From Bacillus kexueae (GTDB taxonomy: Bacteria; Bacillota; Bacilli; Bacillales; Aeribacillaceae), in contig NZ_JALAZE010000003.1 of NCBI RefSeq assembly GCF_022809095.1, positions 248,001 to 312,000 of the forward strand: DNA of 64,000 nucleotides. Direction: 5' to 3'. The notes beneath the pieces were generated by a model. That model saw nothing but the letters and a program-made list of their open reading frames with translations, had not been told where the DNA came from and did no database searches. Position numbers and translations under genes: made by a program. Positions 46,743-56,604 of this stretch are shown one piece after another (position 1 is the first letter of the stretch; every line of letters starts with the position of its first letter).

Positions 46743-49337
46743 ATGGCAACATATACGCCGATGATACAACAATATTTGCGCATAAAGGCAGACTACCAGG
46801 ATGCCTTTTTATTTTTTCGCCTAGGCGATTTTTATGAAATGTTCTTCCAAGATGCTGTAAAAGCATCTCAAGAGTTAGAAATTACGTTAACAAGCCGTGA
46901 TGGAGGTGGAGCAGAGCGTATACCGATGTGCGGTGTTCCTTACCACTCGGCTGCGAATTATATTGAACAATTGATAGAAAAAGGTTATAAGGTCGCTATT
47001 TGTGAACAAACTGAGGATCCAAAACAAGCAAAAGGTGTCGTCAAACGTGAAGTCGTTCAACTGATTACACCTGGTACTGTTATGGACGGAAAAAATTTAA
47101 ATGATAAACAAAATAACTTTATCGCAGCAATTGAGCAGTATGAAGCTGCGATCTCGGTCGCGTTAACGGATTTATCGACGGGTGAATCCCATGTTACTTT
47201 GGTGCGTACGATTGACGAAGCAATTGGCGAATTGTATTCGCATCAAGTGCGTGAAATCGTTATTAGTAGTCAATTTCAAGATGAATATCGAAAAAAAATT
47301 CTCGAGCGCTGCTCAGCTACGTTTTCTGTCGAAGAAGGTATGACGGATTCAAGTCATTTTCAACGCTTATGTCAACACTTAAAGGATGAGCGCTTAACTT
47401 CAGCGTTTGGAAAGTTGTACGCATACCTATACCGTACTCAAAAAAGAAGCTTAGACCATTTGCAAACTGTGCGTTTTTATCAACTTCACGATTTCTTGAG
47501 AATGGACTTGTTTTCAAAACGGAATTTAGAGTTAACCGAAACCATCCGCACGAAAGGGAAGAAAGGTTCACTTCTTTGGTTACTTGATGAAACCAAAACA
47601 GCAATGGGCGGAAGACTACTGAAGCAATGGATTGATCATCCGCTCATAAACCGTTCTGAAATTGAAAAGCGTCACCAGCTGGTCGAGCTATTAATCAACA
47701 ACTTTTTTGAGCGTGAAGAACTGAGGGAACGACTGAAAGAAGTATATGACTTAGAGCGTTTAGCTGGTCGTGTGGCATTTGGAAGTGCCAATGCACGCGA
47801 CTTAATTCAGTTAAAAAAATCACTTCAAAAAATACCAGAAATTAAATCGATCATTTCTTCCTTTCAAAATGAAGATGCTAGGAAAATGGCAGATGAAATG
47901 GACCCATGTGAGTCACTTACAAAGAAATTGGACGAAGCATTATTAGAAAACCCTCCACTTTCCGTGAAAGAAGGAAATTTAATTCAAGATGGCTTTCATG
48001 AAACGTTAGACAAATATCGTGATGCAAGCCGAAATGGGAAGAAGTGGATTGCAGAACTGGAGCAAAGAGAAAGACAGGAAACGGGAATTAAGTCATTAAA
48101 AGTCGGATTTAATAAAGTGTTTGGTTATTATTTAGAAGTTACAAAAGCTAATCTTCATTTATTGCCAGAAGGGCGGTTCGAACGAAAACAAACGCTCGCG
48201 AATGCAGAACGGTTTATTACGGCAGAGTTAAAAGAGAAAGAAGCACTAATTTTAGAAGCTGAAGAAAAAAGTGTCGAGTTGGAATATGAGTTGTTTGTGA
48301 GTTTGCGAGAAGAAGTAAAGAAGTATATCCATTCTTTACAAACGTTAGCTAGAAAGATAAGTGAGTTAGATGTTTTACAATGCTTTGCTGTGATTAGTGA
48401 AGAACGTCATTACACGAGACCGACATTTTCTGACGATGAACTGTGGATTGAAGAAGGCAGACATCCTGTTGTAGAAAAAGTGATGAATTCACAAGAATAT
48501 GTACCAAATGATTGTTTAATGAAAAAAGAACGGAATTTGTTATTGATTACGGGTCCGAATATGTCAGGGAAAAGTACGTATATGCGTCAAGTGGCGTTAA
48601 CAGCCATTTTAGCGCAAATTGGCTGCTTCGTACCTGCTAAACGAGCGGTACTGCCAATCTTTGATCAAATATTTACCCGAATTGGGGCTGCAGACGACCT
48701 TGTATCTGGACAAAGTACGTTTATGGTCGAAATGTTGGAAGCAAAAAATGCTATTGATAACGCGACAGCTAAAAGTCTTATCTTATTTGATGAAATTGGA
48801 CGCGGCACATCAACGTATGATGGAATGGCCCTTGCACAAGCGATGATTGAATACATTCATGATTACATCGGATCTAAAACACTCTTTTCCACCCATTATC
48901 ATGAATTGACTGTTTTAGAAGAGCAGTTAGATGACTTGAAAAATGTGCATGTAAGTGCTATTGAAGAGAATGGGAAAGTCGTCTTTTTACACAAGGTTAA
49001 AGAAGGGGCAGCAGATAAGAGCTACGGAATTCATGTGGCAGAGCTGGCGCAATTACCTGATAAAGTGATTGAACGAGCAAAACAATTACTGGCGCAATAC
49101 GAAAATACAAGTGACAAAGAAGAGCCTAAAGAAAAAAAAGTGAAAAGTGAAGTGATACAAGAAGCCCAGCTTTCGTTTTTTGCAGCACCTTCAGAAACGA
49201 AAAAAGAAACAGGACAAAAAAAGAACGAAAAAGAAGTATTACAACAATTAGCTTCTCTAAATTTACTTGATATGACGCCATTAGACGCAATGAATGAGCT
49301 ATACAACATTCAAAAGAAGCTAAAAAAAGAGGTGTAA
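46743..49337 (+). CDS. mutS: DNA mismatch repair protein MutS
   Basis: Mismatch-recognition ATPase, 864 residues. Mismatch-binding domain I with [12 protein letters not shown] (about 26-37, containing the Phe-x-Glu wedge); core and lever domains; ATPase with Walker [10 protein letters not shown] (about 604) and [12 protein letters not shown]; near the C-terminus Q-L-S-F-F, a clamp-binding-like motif. I start at ATG 46743 after GGGGGA; the TTG/ATT region upstream at 46713 is not needed. mutL begins six bases after the stop. Confidence 0.98.
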   Translation: MATYTPMIQQYLRIKADYQDAFLFFRLGDFYEMFFQDAVKASQELEITLTSRDGGGAERIPMCGVPYHSAANYIEQLIEKGYKVAICEQTEDPKQAKGVVKREVVQLITPGTVMDGKNLNDKQNNFIAAIEQYEAAISVALTDLSTGESHVTLVRTIDEAIGELYSHQVREIVISSQFQDEYRKKILERCSATFSVEEGMTDSSHFQRLCQHLKDERLTSAFGKLYAYLYRTQKRSLDHLQTVRFYQLHDFLRMDLFSKRNLELTETIRTKGKKGSLLWLLDETKTAMGGRLLKQWIDHPLINRSEIEKRHQLVELLINNFFEREELRERLKEVYDLERLAGRVAFGSANARDLIQLKKSLQKIPEIKSIISSFQNEDARKMADEMDPCESLTKKLDEALLENPPLSVKEGNLIQDGFHETLDKYRDASRNGKKWIAELEQRERQETGIKSLKVGFNKVFGYYLEVTKANLHLLPEGRFERKQTLANAERFITAELKEKEALILEAEEKSVELEYELFVSLREEVKKYIHSLQTLARKISELDVLQCFAVISEERHYTRPTFSDDELWIEEGRHPVVEKVMNSQEYVPNDCLMKKERNLLLITGPNMSGKSTYMRQVALTAILAQIGCFVPAKRAVLPIFDQIFTRIGAADDLVSGQSTFMVEMLEAKNAIDNATAKSLILFDEIGRGTSTYDGMALAQAMIEYIHDYIGSKTLFSTHYHELTVLEEQLDDLKNVHVSAIEENGKVVFLHKVKEGAADKSYGIHVAELAQLPDKVIERAKQLLAQYENTSDKEEPKEKKVKSEVIQEAQLSFFAAPSETKKETGQKKNEKEVLQQLASLNLLDMTPLDAMNELYNIQKKLKKEV

Positions 49338-49343
49338 CGGTTT

Positions 49344-51242
49344 ATGGGAAAGATCATCCGGTTAGATGATCAGTTATCCAATAAAATTGCAGCAGGTGAA
49401 GTCGTTGAACGACCTGCTTCCGTTGTGAAAGAATTGGTTGAGAACGCGATTGATGCCCACGCTTCCATCATTGAGATTGAAGTGGAGGAAGCGGGTTTAA
49501 GTAAGATTAGAATTATTGATGATGGGGATGGCATTGAAGCAGATGATTGTTTAAATGCTTTTCATCGTCATGCAACGAGTAAAATAAAAGATGAAAATGA
49601 TTTGTTTCGAATTCGAACGTTAGGGTTTCGGGGAGAAGCCCTCCCTTCCATTGCTTCAGTTTCTCACGTTGATTTAAAAACGAGTACGGGCGATGGACCT
49701 GGAACGAGGCTTGTGTTAATTGGTGGAGAAGTCAGAACTAACGAATCGTTTGCGAGTCGGAAAGGGACTGACATTACCGTTTCCAATTTATTTTTTAATA
49801 CTCCAGCTCGACTGAAATATATGAAGACAGTTCATACTGAATTAGGAAATATTACCGATGTCGTAAACCGACTTGCACTAGCGCATCCACGCATTTCTTT
49901 TAAACTATCTCACAATGGAAAAAGGCTGCTCTACACGAGTGGAAATGGGGATGTTCGACACGTATTAGCGTCGATTTATGGCATGGCTGTTGCAAAAAAG
50001 ATGATTCCTATCCAACTCGAATCTCTCGATTTTTCCATTAAAGGCTATATCTCTTATCCTGAAGTAACTCGCGCATCACGAAATTATATATCTACTATAT
50101 TAAATAGACGTTACGTGAAAAATTTCACGTTATCAAAAGCGTTGTTAGATGGGTATCACACGCTACTTCCGATTGGACGTTATCCTATAGCTCTGTTAGA
50201 AGTGGCGATGGATCCAATTTTAGTCGATGTTAATGTGCATCCTTCCAAGCTTGAAGTAAGAATTAGTAAAGAGCAAGAGCTTTTTGAGTTAATCTCAAAT
50301 GGGGTAAAAGACGCCTTTAAAGAAAAACAACTGATTCCATCTGTATCGATCCCGATAAAAAAAGAAAAGGAAAAAGTTGAGCAGCAATCAATCACATTTG
50401 AACATCAAATTCATGAACCTTCAAAAGAAAAAAAACCTGAGCCAACCATTTTTAAAAAGGAACAGGATACTTCAGTTGATGACGTGAAGTTTGAAGTAAA
50501 GCTAGAGCCAGAGCAAGAATCAATTATTCGAGAAGAAGAAGAACACCCTGATTTAGAGGTAGAAAAGGGAATAGAGAGTGAAAATACGATTGACAACACA
50601 TGGGAAGCTGAAGAGGAGAGCGTACTAGAAGAGATAGGGGAAGGAGAATCGATTGAAAGTCGTGTACCGCCGATGTATCCGATTGGTCAGATGCACGGTA
50701 CGTATATTCTCGCTCAAAATGAAACGGGTTTATATATCATTGACCAACATGCTGCGCAAGAACGAATTAAATATGAATATTTTCGAGAAAAGGTTGGAGA
50801 GGTCATCGATGAGGTTCAAGAGCTTCTCGTTCCGATTACGCTATCGTATTCATCCGATGAATCGTTCATTATTGATGCACATATGGATGAGCTTAAAAAA
50901 GTGGGGGTCTTTTTGGAGTCCTTTGGCCGAAATTCGTATTTAATACGTAGTCATCCGACATGGTTTCCACAAGGAGAGGAACAGCAACTTATTGAAGAAA
51001 TTATTCAACAAGTGATCGATGATAAAAAGACGGATATTAAAAAACTACGTGAAGAAGCGGCCATTATGATGAGTTGTAAAGGTTCCATTAAAGCAAATCA
51101 ACATTTAAGAGACGATGAAATTTTTTCGCTGTTAGAGACTTTACGAAATTGTGAAGATCCATTCACTTGTCCACATGGTCGACCAATTCTTATTCAATTT
51201 ACGACATATGAAATGGAAAAAATGTTCAAGCGGGTTATGTAA
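49344..51242 (+). CDS. mutL: DNA mismatch repair protein MutL
   Basis: GHKL ATPase and latent endonuclease acting after MutS. 632 residues. ATP-binding motifs: E-L-V-E-N-A-I-D-A (about 30-38), D-D-G-D-G-I (about 59-64), [10 protein letters not shown] (about 94-103). A long acidic linker (about 330-440) precedes the C-terminal endonuclease domain with [12 protein letters not shown] (metal motif), M-S-C-K-G-S-I-K-A and C-P-H-G-R-P. The organism therefore seems to use methyl-independent MMR with a nicking MutL. Confidence 0.98.
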   Translation: MGKIIRLDDQLSNKIAAGEVVERPASVVKELVENAIDAHASIIEIEVEEAGLSKIRIIDDGDGIEADDCLNAFHRHATSKIKDENDLFRIRTLGFRGEALPSIASVSHVDLKTSTGDGPGTRLVLIGGEVRTNESFASRKGTDITVSNLFFNTPARLKYMKTVHTELGNITDVVNRLALAHPRISFKLSHNGKRLLYTSGNGDVRHVLASIYGMAVAKKMIPIQLESLDFSIKGYISYPEVTRASRNYISTILNRRYVKNFTLSKALLDGYHTLLPIGRYPIALLEVAMDPILVDVNVHPSKLEVRISKEQELFELISNGVKDAFKEKQLIPSVSIPIKKEKEKVEQQSITFEHQIHEPSKEKKPEPTIFKKEQDTSVDDVKFEVKLEPEQESIIREEEEHPDLEVEKGIESENTIDNTWEAEEESVLEEIGEGESIESRVPPMYPIGQMHGTYILAQNETGLYIIDQHAAQERIKYEYFREKVGEVIDEVQELLVPITLSYSSDESFIIDAHMDELKKVGVFLESFGRNSYLIRSHPTWFPQGEEQQLIEEIIQQVIDDKKTDIKKLREEAAIMMSCKGSIKANQHLRDDEIFSLLETLRNCEDPFTCPHGRPILIQFTTYEMEKMFKRVM

Positions 51243-51301
51243 TTGAACTGAAACAAAGGAAAAATAACTTAAAACAACACAATAAAAAACACTATTAATC
51301 T

Positions 51302-51345
51302 AAAAGTAGCATTCAATCATGAGGAGAATGCTACTTTTTCTCTTT
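51302..51345 (+). terminator. Terminator after mutL
   Basis: AAAAGTAGCATTC pairs with GAATGCTACTTTT, followed by TCTCTTTTT. Confidence 0.92.
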
Positions 51346-51350
51346 TTCGT

Positions 51351-51551
51351 AGTCTGTTTTTGTACACAATGCGATTAGGTTATGAATTAATGGAGTGAAA
51401 GTCGGTGACTCCGCCGGGAACAGTATGAGGTGAAGACACCAGAGGGGAGCTTGTGAGATGAGGAGGGTATCATAGAATAAACCTCTGCTAATTGCGACTA
51501 TCTTTTGCATTAGACCCTTTTGCTAAAAAACAATCTTTCAGAAAACAGACT
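51351..51551. mobile_element. Diverged family B element, copy B4
   Basis: Ends AGTCTGTTTT (51351-51360) and AAAACAGACT (51542-51551) are exact complements; the inner right end CAATCTTTC recalls CAATCTATAC of B1. The core (GGTGACTCCGCCGGGAACAG, GAGGTGAAGACACC) follows the GACTCC-GCGGGA pattern of the family. It lies directly behind the mutL terminator. 51552-51685 carries a weak miaA promoter candidate (TTGGTG / TAGGAT, 18 bp apart). Confidence 0.6.
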
Positions 51552-51685
51552 TTGTGTAATAGTTTATATATGATGGCGGTAAGAGGTATAAATAAGAAAA
51601 AATAGGAAATAATGTATTGGTGTTTTCCTGTGAAACATGGTAGGATGAAAGCGTATATTTTTGTTAGGTGTGAAAGAGTGGTTTC

Positions 51686-52639
51686 ATGGAAAATAAAAAT
51701 GAAAAGGTAATCGTCATTATCGGACCCACTGCGGTTGGAAAAACGAAATTAAGTATAGAATTAGCAAAAAGATTCAACGGTGAAGTTATAAGTGGCGATT
51801 CCATGCAAATATATAAAGGAATGGATATTGGTACAGCGAAGATTAAGCAAGAAGAAATGGAAGGTATTCCCCATCATTTGCTAGATATAAAGTCGCCAGA
51901 AGAATCTTACTCGGTAGCTGAATTTCAGTCGATGGTTCGTCCTCTTATTACAGATATAACGAATCGCGGAAAAATGCCGATGATTGTCGGGGGTACTGGG
52001 CTGTATATTCAATCTGTATTGTATGATTATAAATTTACCGATTCAAAAGGAAATGAACAGCTGCGGTCTGAATTAGAAAAAAAGGCTGCAATAATGGGAA
52101 AAGAAGCATTGTATGAAGAGCTTGTGCAAATTGATCCCGTGTCTGCTAAGAAAATTCATCCCAATAATGTTCGAAGAGTTATTCGAGCGTTAGAAATTTA
52201 TTATGATTGCGGCAAAACAATGAGCGAAGTTGAACATACGAATGAAGCGAATCCTCTGTATGATGTTGCGTTAATAGGGCTTACAATGGACCGAGAACAA
52301 TTATATAAACGGATTAACTATCGAGTCGATCTTATGGTAGAAGAAGGTTTATTAGAAGAGGTAAAAGGGTTATACAAAACGGGCTTGCGTGACTGTCAAT
52401 CAATACAAGCTATTGGATATAAAGAAATCTACTCCTATTTGGATGGAGTTCAATCACTTGATTCTGCCATAGAGCAGCTAAAACAAAATTCTCGTCGGTA
52501 CGCGAAGCGACAATTAACATGGTTCCGTAACAAAATGAATGTGGAGTGGTTTGATATGACTCCCCCTCTTTCTATGGATGAAAAGGTGGAGGAAATTTTT
52601 CAATATATTGCAGGAAAGTTTTCGGGAAAAGAGAATTAA
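51686..52639 (+). CDS. miaA: tRNA dimethylallyltransferase MiaA
   Basis: Adds dimethylallyl to A37 of tRNAs that read UNN codons, making the i6A substrate of MiaB. 317 residues; P-loop I-G-P-T-A-V-G-K-T-K-L-S (about 12-23), S-G-D-S-M-Q-I-Y-K-G-M-D-I-G-T-A-K (about 37-53) and P-M-I-V-G-G-T-G-L-Y-I-Q (about 98-109). The RBS is weak (GAAAGAGTGG). hfq follows 28 bases later in the usual miaA-hfq pair. Confidence 0.97.
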   Translation: MENKNEKVIVIIGPTAVGKTKLSIELAKRFNGEVISGDSMQIYKGMDIGTAKIKQEEMEGIPHHLLDIKSPEESYSVAEFQSMVRPLITDITNRGKMPMIVGGTGLYIQSVLYDYKFTDSKGNEQLRSELEKKAAIMGKEALYEELVQIDPVSAKKIHPNNVRRVIRALEIYYDCGKTMSEVEHTNEANPLYDVALIGLTMDREQLYKRINYRVDLMVEEGLLEEVKGLYKTGLRDCQSIQAIGYKEIYSYLDGVQSLDSAIEQLKQNSRRYAKRQLTWFRNKMNVEWFDMTPPLSMDEKVEEIFQYIAGKFSGKEN

Positions 52640-52667
52640 TTACATATAGAGAATAGAGGAGGACGAA

Positions 52668-52895
52668 ATGATGAAACAACCAATTAATATTCAAGACCAA
52701 TTTTTGAATCAGCTTCGTAAAGACGGTTCTTTTGTTACAGTGTTTTTGTTGAATGGCTTCCAATTACGTGGACAAGTAAAGGCATTTGATAACTTTACCG
52801 TGATGCTGGAGACAGAAGGGAAGCAACAGCTTATTTATAAGCATGCGATTTCAACGTTTGCTCCACAAAAAAATGTTCAAATTGATTTTGAATAA
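52668..52895 (+). CDS. hfq: RNA chaperone Hfq
   Basis: Sm-like hexameric RNA-binding protein, 75 residues. Sm1 motif ([20 protein letters not shown], about 27-46) and Sm2 Y-K-H-A-I-S-T (about 58-64). It lacks the long C-terminal tail of proteobacterial Hfq, as expected for Bacillus. Strong RBS GAGGAGG; ATG 52668 and the adjacent ATG 52671 cannot be told apart. Confidence 0.97.
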   Translation: MMKQPINIQDQFLNQLRKDGSFVTVFLLNGFQLRGQVKAFDNFTVMLETEGKQQLIYKHAISTFAPQKNVQIDFE

Positions 52896-52904
52896 TTGAA
52901 TCTC

Positions 52905-52944
52905 AAAAGCTGAAGGTCATTTTATTGACTTTCAGCTTTTTTCG
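52905..52944 (+). terminator. Terminator after hfq
   Basis: AAAAGCTGAA/GTCA pairs with TGAC/TTTCAGCTTTT, then TT. Confidence 0.9.
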
Positions 52945-52960
52945 TTAGGTTAATTTTGAA

Positions 52961-53123
52961 AGGCTCTTTTCTGAAGAATTGTTGCTTTTTGTGTGTATAA
53001 AATATATTGTTGAGAATCGTTTCCCCCCTTTGAAAAGGAGTGACTTCCTTCCCGCGGAAAGCAAATGTTCGTAGTTTATTTCAATAATGATTGAAAAAGT
53101 AACAATCTATACGAAAACAGCCT
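52961..53123. mobile_element. Family B MITE-like element, copy B2 (core deleted)
   Basis: Left end AGGCTCTTTTCTGAAGAATT and right end AACAATCTATACGAAAACAG plus CCT match B1 almost base for base, as does TGTGTATAAAATATATTGTT. About 80 bases of the GC-rich core are missing: sequence passes from AAAAGGAG directly to TGACTTCCTTCCCGCGGAAA. Confidence 0.8.
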
Positions 53124-53524
53124 TATGAAATATTGATCATGAGACAAAGGCCATACAGACAAGCTTGAGGTTGTTCGAAAAGTAGATCGAAAAACTAGTC
53201 AGGCCAACAACGTCTGCCTGTCGCATGAATGAGTGCAACTGAAACACCAACCTATTAGAAAAGAGAAGAGATTTTTTAGAGAACTACTTGTCGTCTTTTT
53301 AACCATACGAAACCCGAAGCGGCTAGCGAAATATTTTATGGCATGAAAAAAATGGAGCTAAAAAATTAGGTTTGTCCTTGCGCACTTTTTGCATACATTA
53401 CAATAATGGTGTACATCTTGAATATTTCTTGGGAAAGCGCACAATTCATCATTTTCCAACAATGTTCATCTAATGAAGTCTTTTATTCGATTAGTTTGTC
53501 GATAGAGAAAGAGAGGTGAGCTCG
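53124..53524. other. Intergenic region before spoVK
   Basis: No gene seen. A mother-cell-type -10 box CATACATTA (53392-53400, fits sigma-E CATACAnT or sigma-K CATAnnnTA) lies about 125 bases before spoVK, but I find no matching -35. Confidence 0.35.
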
Positions 53525-54475
53525 GTGGATCAAGCAGTTACTTTTAAAAATAACGGACAAATGAATATTGTTTTAAAACAACAGTCGAGCGGCCCATCAG
53601 TTGTATCTTCAACGAAAACCTCTTCGTATGAATTGACCATACCGAAAGCGAAGTTAAAGCACGACATTTTGCTTCAAATTGAGGACGAAATGAGCTCGTT
53701 AGTCGGAATGGAAGAGATGAAAAAGATGATGAAAGAAATTTATGCATGGATATATGTGAACAAAAAGCGAGAAGAAACGGGGTTGAAGGCGGGGAAGCAA
53801 GCGCTGCATATGATGTTTAAAGGAAATCCGGGGACTGGTAAAACAACGATTGCTAGGTTAATAGGAAAGTTGTTTTACCAAATGAATGTTTTGTCAAAAG
53901 GTCATTTAATTGAGGCAGAACGAGCAGATTTAGTCGGTGAGTACATTGGACACACAGCGCAAAAAACGAGAGACTTAGTTAAGAAAGCACTTGGAGGGAT
54001 TTTATTTATTGACGAGGCTTATTCACTTGCAAGAGGTGGAGAAAAAGACTTCGGAAAAGAAGCGATCGATACACTTGTTAAGCATATGGAAGATAAACAA
54101 CATGATTTCGTCCTCATATTAGCAGGGTATCCACGGGAAATGGATCAATTTTTATCTTTAAACCCTGGATTAAAATCTAGATTTCCAATCGTGATGGATT
54201 TTCCAGACTATTCAGTGGAAGAATTAATGCAAATTGCCCTTCAAATGGTGAATGAACGTGAATATCAATTTAGTTATGATGCGAAAAGGAAGCTTCGGGA
54301 GCAACTTAATCGAGCGAAATCTGAAATGAGTCCCTCAAAGTTTTCGAACGGACGTTTTGTACGGAATATTATTGAAAAATCCATTCGTACACAAGCAATG
54401 CGCCTCGTTTTAACGGACCAATATCAAAAGGAAGATTTAGTGACAATAAAAAGTGAGGACTTAACGTTTTCCTAA
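53525..54475 (+). CDS. spoVK: Stage V sporulation protein K (AAA+ ATPase)
   Basis: CbbX-type AAA+ protein needed for spore maturation. 316 residues; Walker A G-N-P-G-T-G-K-T-T (about 99-107), Walker B G-I-L-F-I-D-E-A-Y-S-L-A-R-G-G (about 156-170) and sensor/Arg region N-P-G-L-K-S-R-F-P. GTG 53525 is preferred over GTG 53516 because it stands six bases from AGGTG and gives M-D-Q-A-V-T-F-K-N-N-G-Q, aligning with the family N-terminus. Convergent with the next gene. Confidence 0.93.
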   Translation: MDQAVTFKNNGQMNIVLKQQSSGPSVVSSTKTSSYELTIPKAKLKHDILLQIEDEMSSLVGMEEMKKMMKEIYAWIYVNKKREETGLKAGKQALHMMFKGNPGTGKTTIARLIGKLFYQMNVLSKGHLIEAERADLVGEYIGHTAQKTRDLVKKALGGILFIDEAYSLARGGEKDFGKEAIDTLVKHMEDKQHDFVLILAGYPREMDQFLSLNPGLKSRFPIVMDFPDYSVEELMQIALQMVNEREYQFSYDAKRKLREQLNRAKSEMSPSKFSNGRFVRNIIEKSIRTQAMRLVLTDQYQKEDLVTIKSEDLTFS

Positions 54476-54482
54476 GTGAAAG

Positions 54483-54512
54483 AGGCTTCTGCTCAGTCAT
54501 GGGCAGAAGCCT
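54483..54512. terminator. Bidirectional hairpin between spoVK and the TRIC gene
   Basis: AGGCTTCTGC pairs perfectly with GCAGAAGCCT; T-tracts are weak on both sides. Confidence 0.65.
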
Positions 54513-54522
54513 TAAGTTTAGG

Positions 54523-55149
54523 TTATGAAACAACATCTTTTTTTCGATTGGAATATACGTTACGATTAGGTAATTTCCATTTGAACGTATAACTTAATAC
54601 TCTTAAAATAACTATAATGGCAAATAGAGCATAAAGTTCTTCTGGGGTAGAGGCTACTTCAAATCCGATCAATAGTCCAGCACAAACTGCCCAAACGGCA
54701 TAAATTTCTTCCCTCAACACGAGCGGCTTTCGTTGTGCAAGTAAATCTCGAATGATGCCTCCTCCGGTACCGGTTAAAACAGCTGCAACAACTGCAGCGC
54801 TGATGGGATGACCCATTTTTACTGCGTATAATGCACCTTGAATGGCAAAAGCGGAAAGTCCGATTGCATCGGTAAAGTTTCCCCATTTTCTCCAGTGACG
54901 TAAAATATTATTTGGAAACAAAAACACGAGCGTCATGGATGCTAATGCGATGTGAAATAACATGCTTTGATCCCATAAAGCAGAAATAGGGACACCAATT
55001 AACAAGTTTCGAATGGCTCCGCCACCAAAGGCTGTAACGATACCTAAAATATAAACACCGAAAATATCATATTCTTCTTCCATTGCGACGATAGCACCGC
55101 TTATGGCGAAGGCGATCGTCCCGATGATGTTAAATACTTCCCAAGTCAT
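54523..55149 (-). CDS. TRIC / UPF0126 family cation channel-like membrane protein
   Basis: 208-residue polytopic membrane protein with two UPF0126 repeats: G-T-I-A-F-A-I-S-G-A-I-V-A (about 10-22) and G-L-S-A-F-A-I-Q-G-A-L-Y-A (about 98-110), each followed by a G-G-G-x-I-R-(N/D)-L-L motif (G-G-G-A-I-R-N-L-L; G-G-G-I-I-R-D-L-L). Prokaryotic TRIC members form K+-permeable trimers; the ion is inferred. ATG 55149 has GAAGGAGA upstream. It is on the minus strand inside an otherwise plus-strand block and is not at this place in B. subtilis, to my knowledge. Confidence 0.9.
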   Translation of the reverse strand: MTWEVFNIIGTIAFAISGAIVAMEEEYDIFGVYILGIVTAFGGGAIRNLLIGVPISALWDQSMLFHIALASMTLVFLFPNNILRHWRKWGNFTDAIGLSAFAIQGALYAVKMGHPISAAVVAAVLTGTGGGIIRDLLAQRKPLVLREEIYAVWAVCAGLLIGFEVASTPEELYALFAIIVILRVLSYTFKWKLPNRNVYSNRKKDVVS

Positions 55150-55327
55150 GCTGCAATCTCCTTCAAACGAATTCAAACTAACCTAAATGATTTTACCATC
55201 ATTTTATATGTTTGTAATCGGATTTGATGCAATTTTTTTCTGTGAGAAACCTCATCATCTAGCCGTAAACACCTTTTTTTGATATGATATGTTTGTTTCT
55301 AAAAAGATGCTGAAAGAAGGAATTTAA

Positions 55328-56590
55328 TTGAATAATCAAATGCAAGACGTGGAGCGTGTGATTCTAGTTGGATTACATCTCTCTCCAGTGAAAGAGGAAC
55401 GTTTCCACTATTCAATGGAAGAACTTCGCTCCTTAACTCATACTGCAGGAGGGACGGTTGTATCGACAGTCGTACAAAAGCGTGATCGGAAAGAAGCTTC
55501 TACCTTTATAGGGAAAGGGAAAGTTCATGAGTTACAAGTGCTTGTAGATGAACAGGAAGCTACCACTGTCATCTTTAATGATGAACTAACGCCAAGTCAG
55601 CTCCGTAATTTAGCAAATGAATTGCAAGTAAAAGTAATCGATCGTACACAGTTAATCTTAGATATATTTGCCAAGCGAGCTCAATCAAGAGAAGGAAAGC
55701 TTCAAGTAGAGTTAGCACAGCTTGAATATTTATTGCCTCGACTAGCAGGACAAGGGTTAAACCTTTCTCGCCAAGGTGGAGGGATTGGGACGAGAGGGCC
55801 GGGGGAGACTCAGTTGGAAACCGATCGTCGCCACATTCGAAACCGTATTGATGATATTAAAAGGCAACTGTCGTCTATTGTTTCTCACCGGGAGCGCTAT
55901 CGGGAAAGGCGCAAGCGAAATCAAGTGCCTCAATTAGCACTAGTCGGGTATACGAACGCGGGTAAATCGACATTGTTTAATCGGCTAACGAAGGCAGGTA
56001 CGTTTGAAGAGAATTTGCTTTTTGCTACTTTAGATCCGCTTACAAGAAAAATGAAAATTCCATCTGGGTTAGAAGTTATTCTGACGGATACGGTTGGATT
56101 CATTCAAGACTTACCGACCACGTTGGTAGCTGCCTTTCGCTCTACGTTAGAAGAAGTTAAAGAAGCGGACTTAATATTACATATCGTCGATAGTTCAAAT
56201 CCTGATTTTGAAGCACATGAAAAAACAGTATATGAACTACTTGGCGAACTAGATGTGAAAAATGTTCCAATGCTGACGGTTTATAATAAAAAAGATCAGC
56301 AACTAGTCGATTTTGTTCCCACTTCAAAAACACCTTCGATTCAAATTAGTGCTTTTCAGGAAACGGATATTGAGTTGTTAAAGCAAACAATAGAAAAACA
56401 ATTAAAAGAATCGATGGTACCATATTCTCTATTACTTCCGGTGACAGAAGGGAAAGTAATGGCCCAATTAAAAAATGAATCCATTGTCGTCGAAGTTCTA
56501 TTTGACGAACAAGAACAAAAATATCGGATGAAAGGCTACATGGCTAAACAGCATCCTTTGCAATCCGTCGTAAAAAACTATAATGATTAG
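55328..56590 (+). CDS. hflX: GTPase HflX (YnbA)
   Basis: Ribosome-associated GTPase that splits stalled 70S/100S ribosomes. 420 residues: N-terminal HflX domain with [11 protein letters not shown] (about 58-68), Gly-rich [19 protein letters not shown] (about 151-169), coiled region, and G domain with [10 protein letters not shown] (about 207), D-T-V-G-F and N-K-K-D. The start codon is TTG, six bases after AAGGA; the first ATG four codons on would be 18 bases away. Confidence 0.95.
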   Translation: MNNQMQDVERVILVGLHLSPVKEERFHYSMEELRSLTHTAGGTVVSTVVQKRDRKEASTFIGKGKVHELQVLVDEQEATTVIFNDELTPSQLRNLANELQVKVIDRTQLILDIFAKRAQSREGKLQVELAQLEYLLPRLAGQGLNLSRQGGGIGTRGPGETQLETDRRHIRNRIDDIKRQLSSIVSHRERYRERRKRNQVPQLALVGYTNAGKSTLFNRLTKAGTFEENLLFATLDPLTRKMKIPSGLEVILTDTVGFIQDLPTTLVAAFRSTLEEVKEADLILHIVDSSNPDFEAHEKTVYELLGELDVKNVPMLTVYNKKDQQLVDFVPTSKTPSIQISAFQETDIELLKQTIEKQLKESMVPYSLLLPVTEGKVMAQLKNESIVVEVLFDEQEQKYRMKGYMAKQHPLQSVVKNYND

Positions 56591-56604
56591 AAAGGGACAG
56601 CAAG

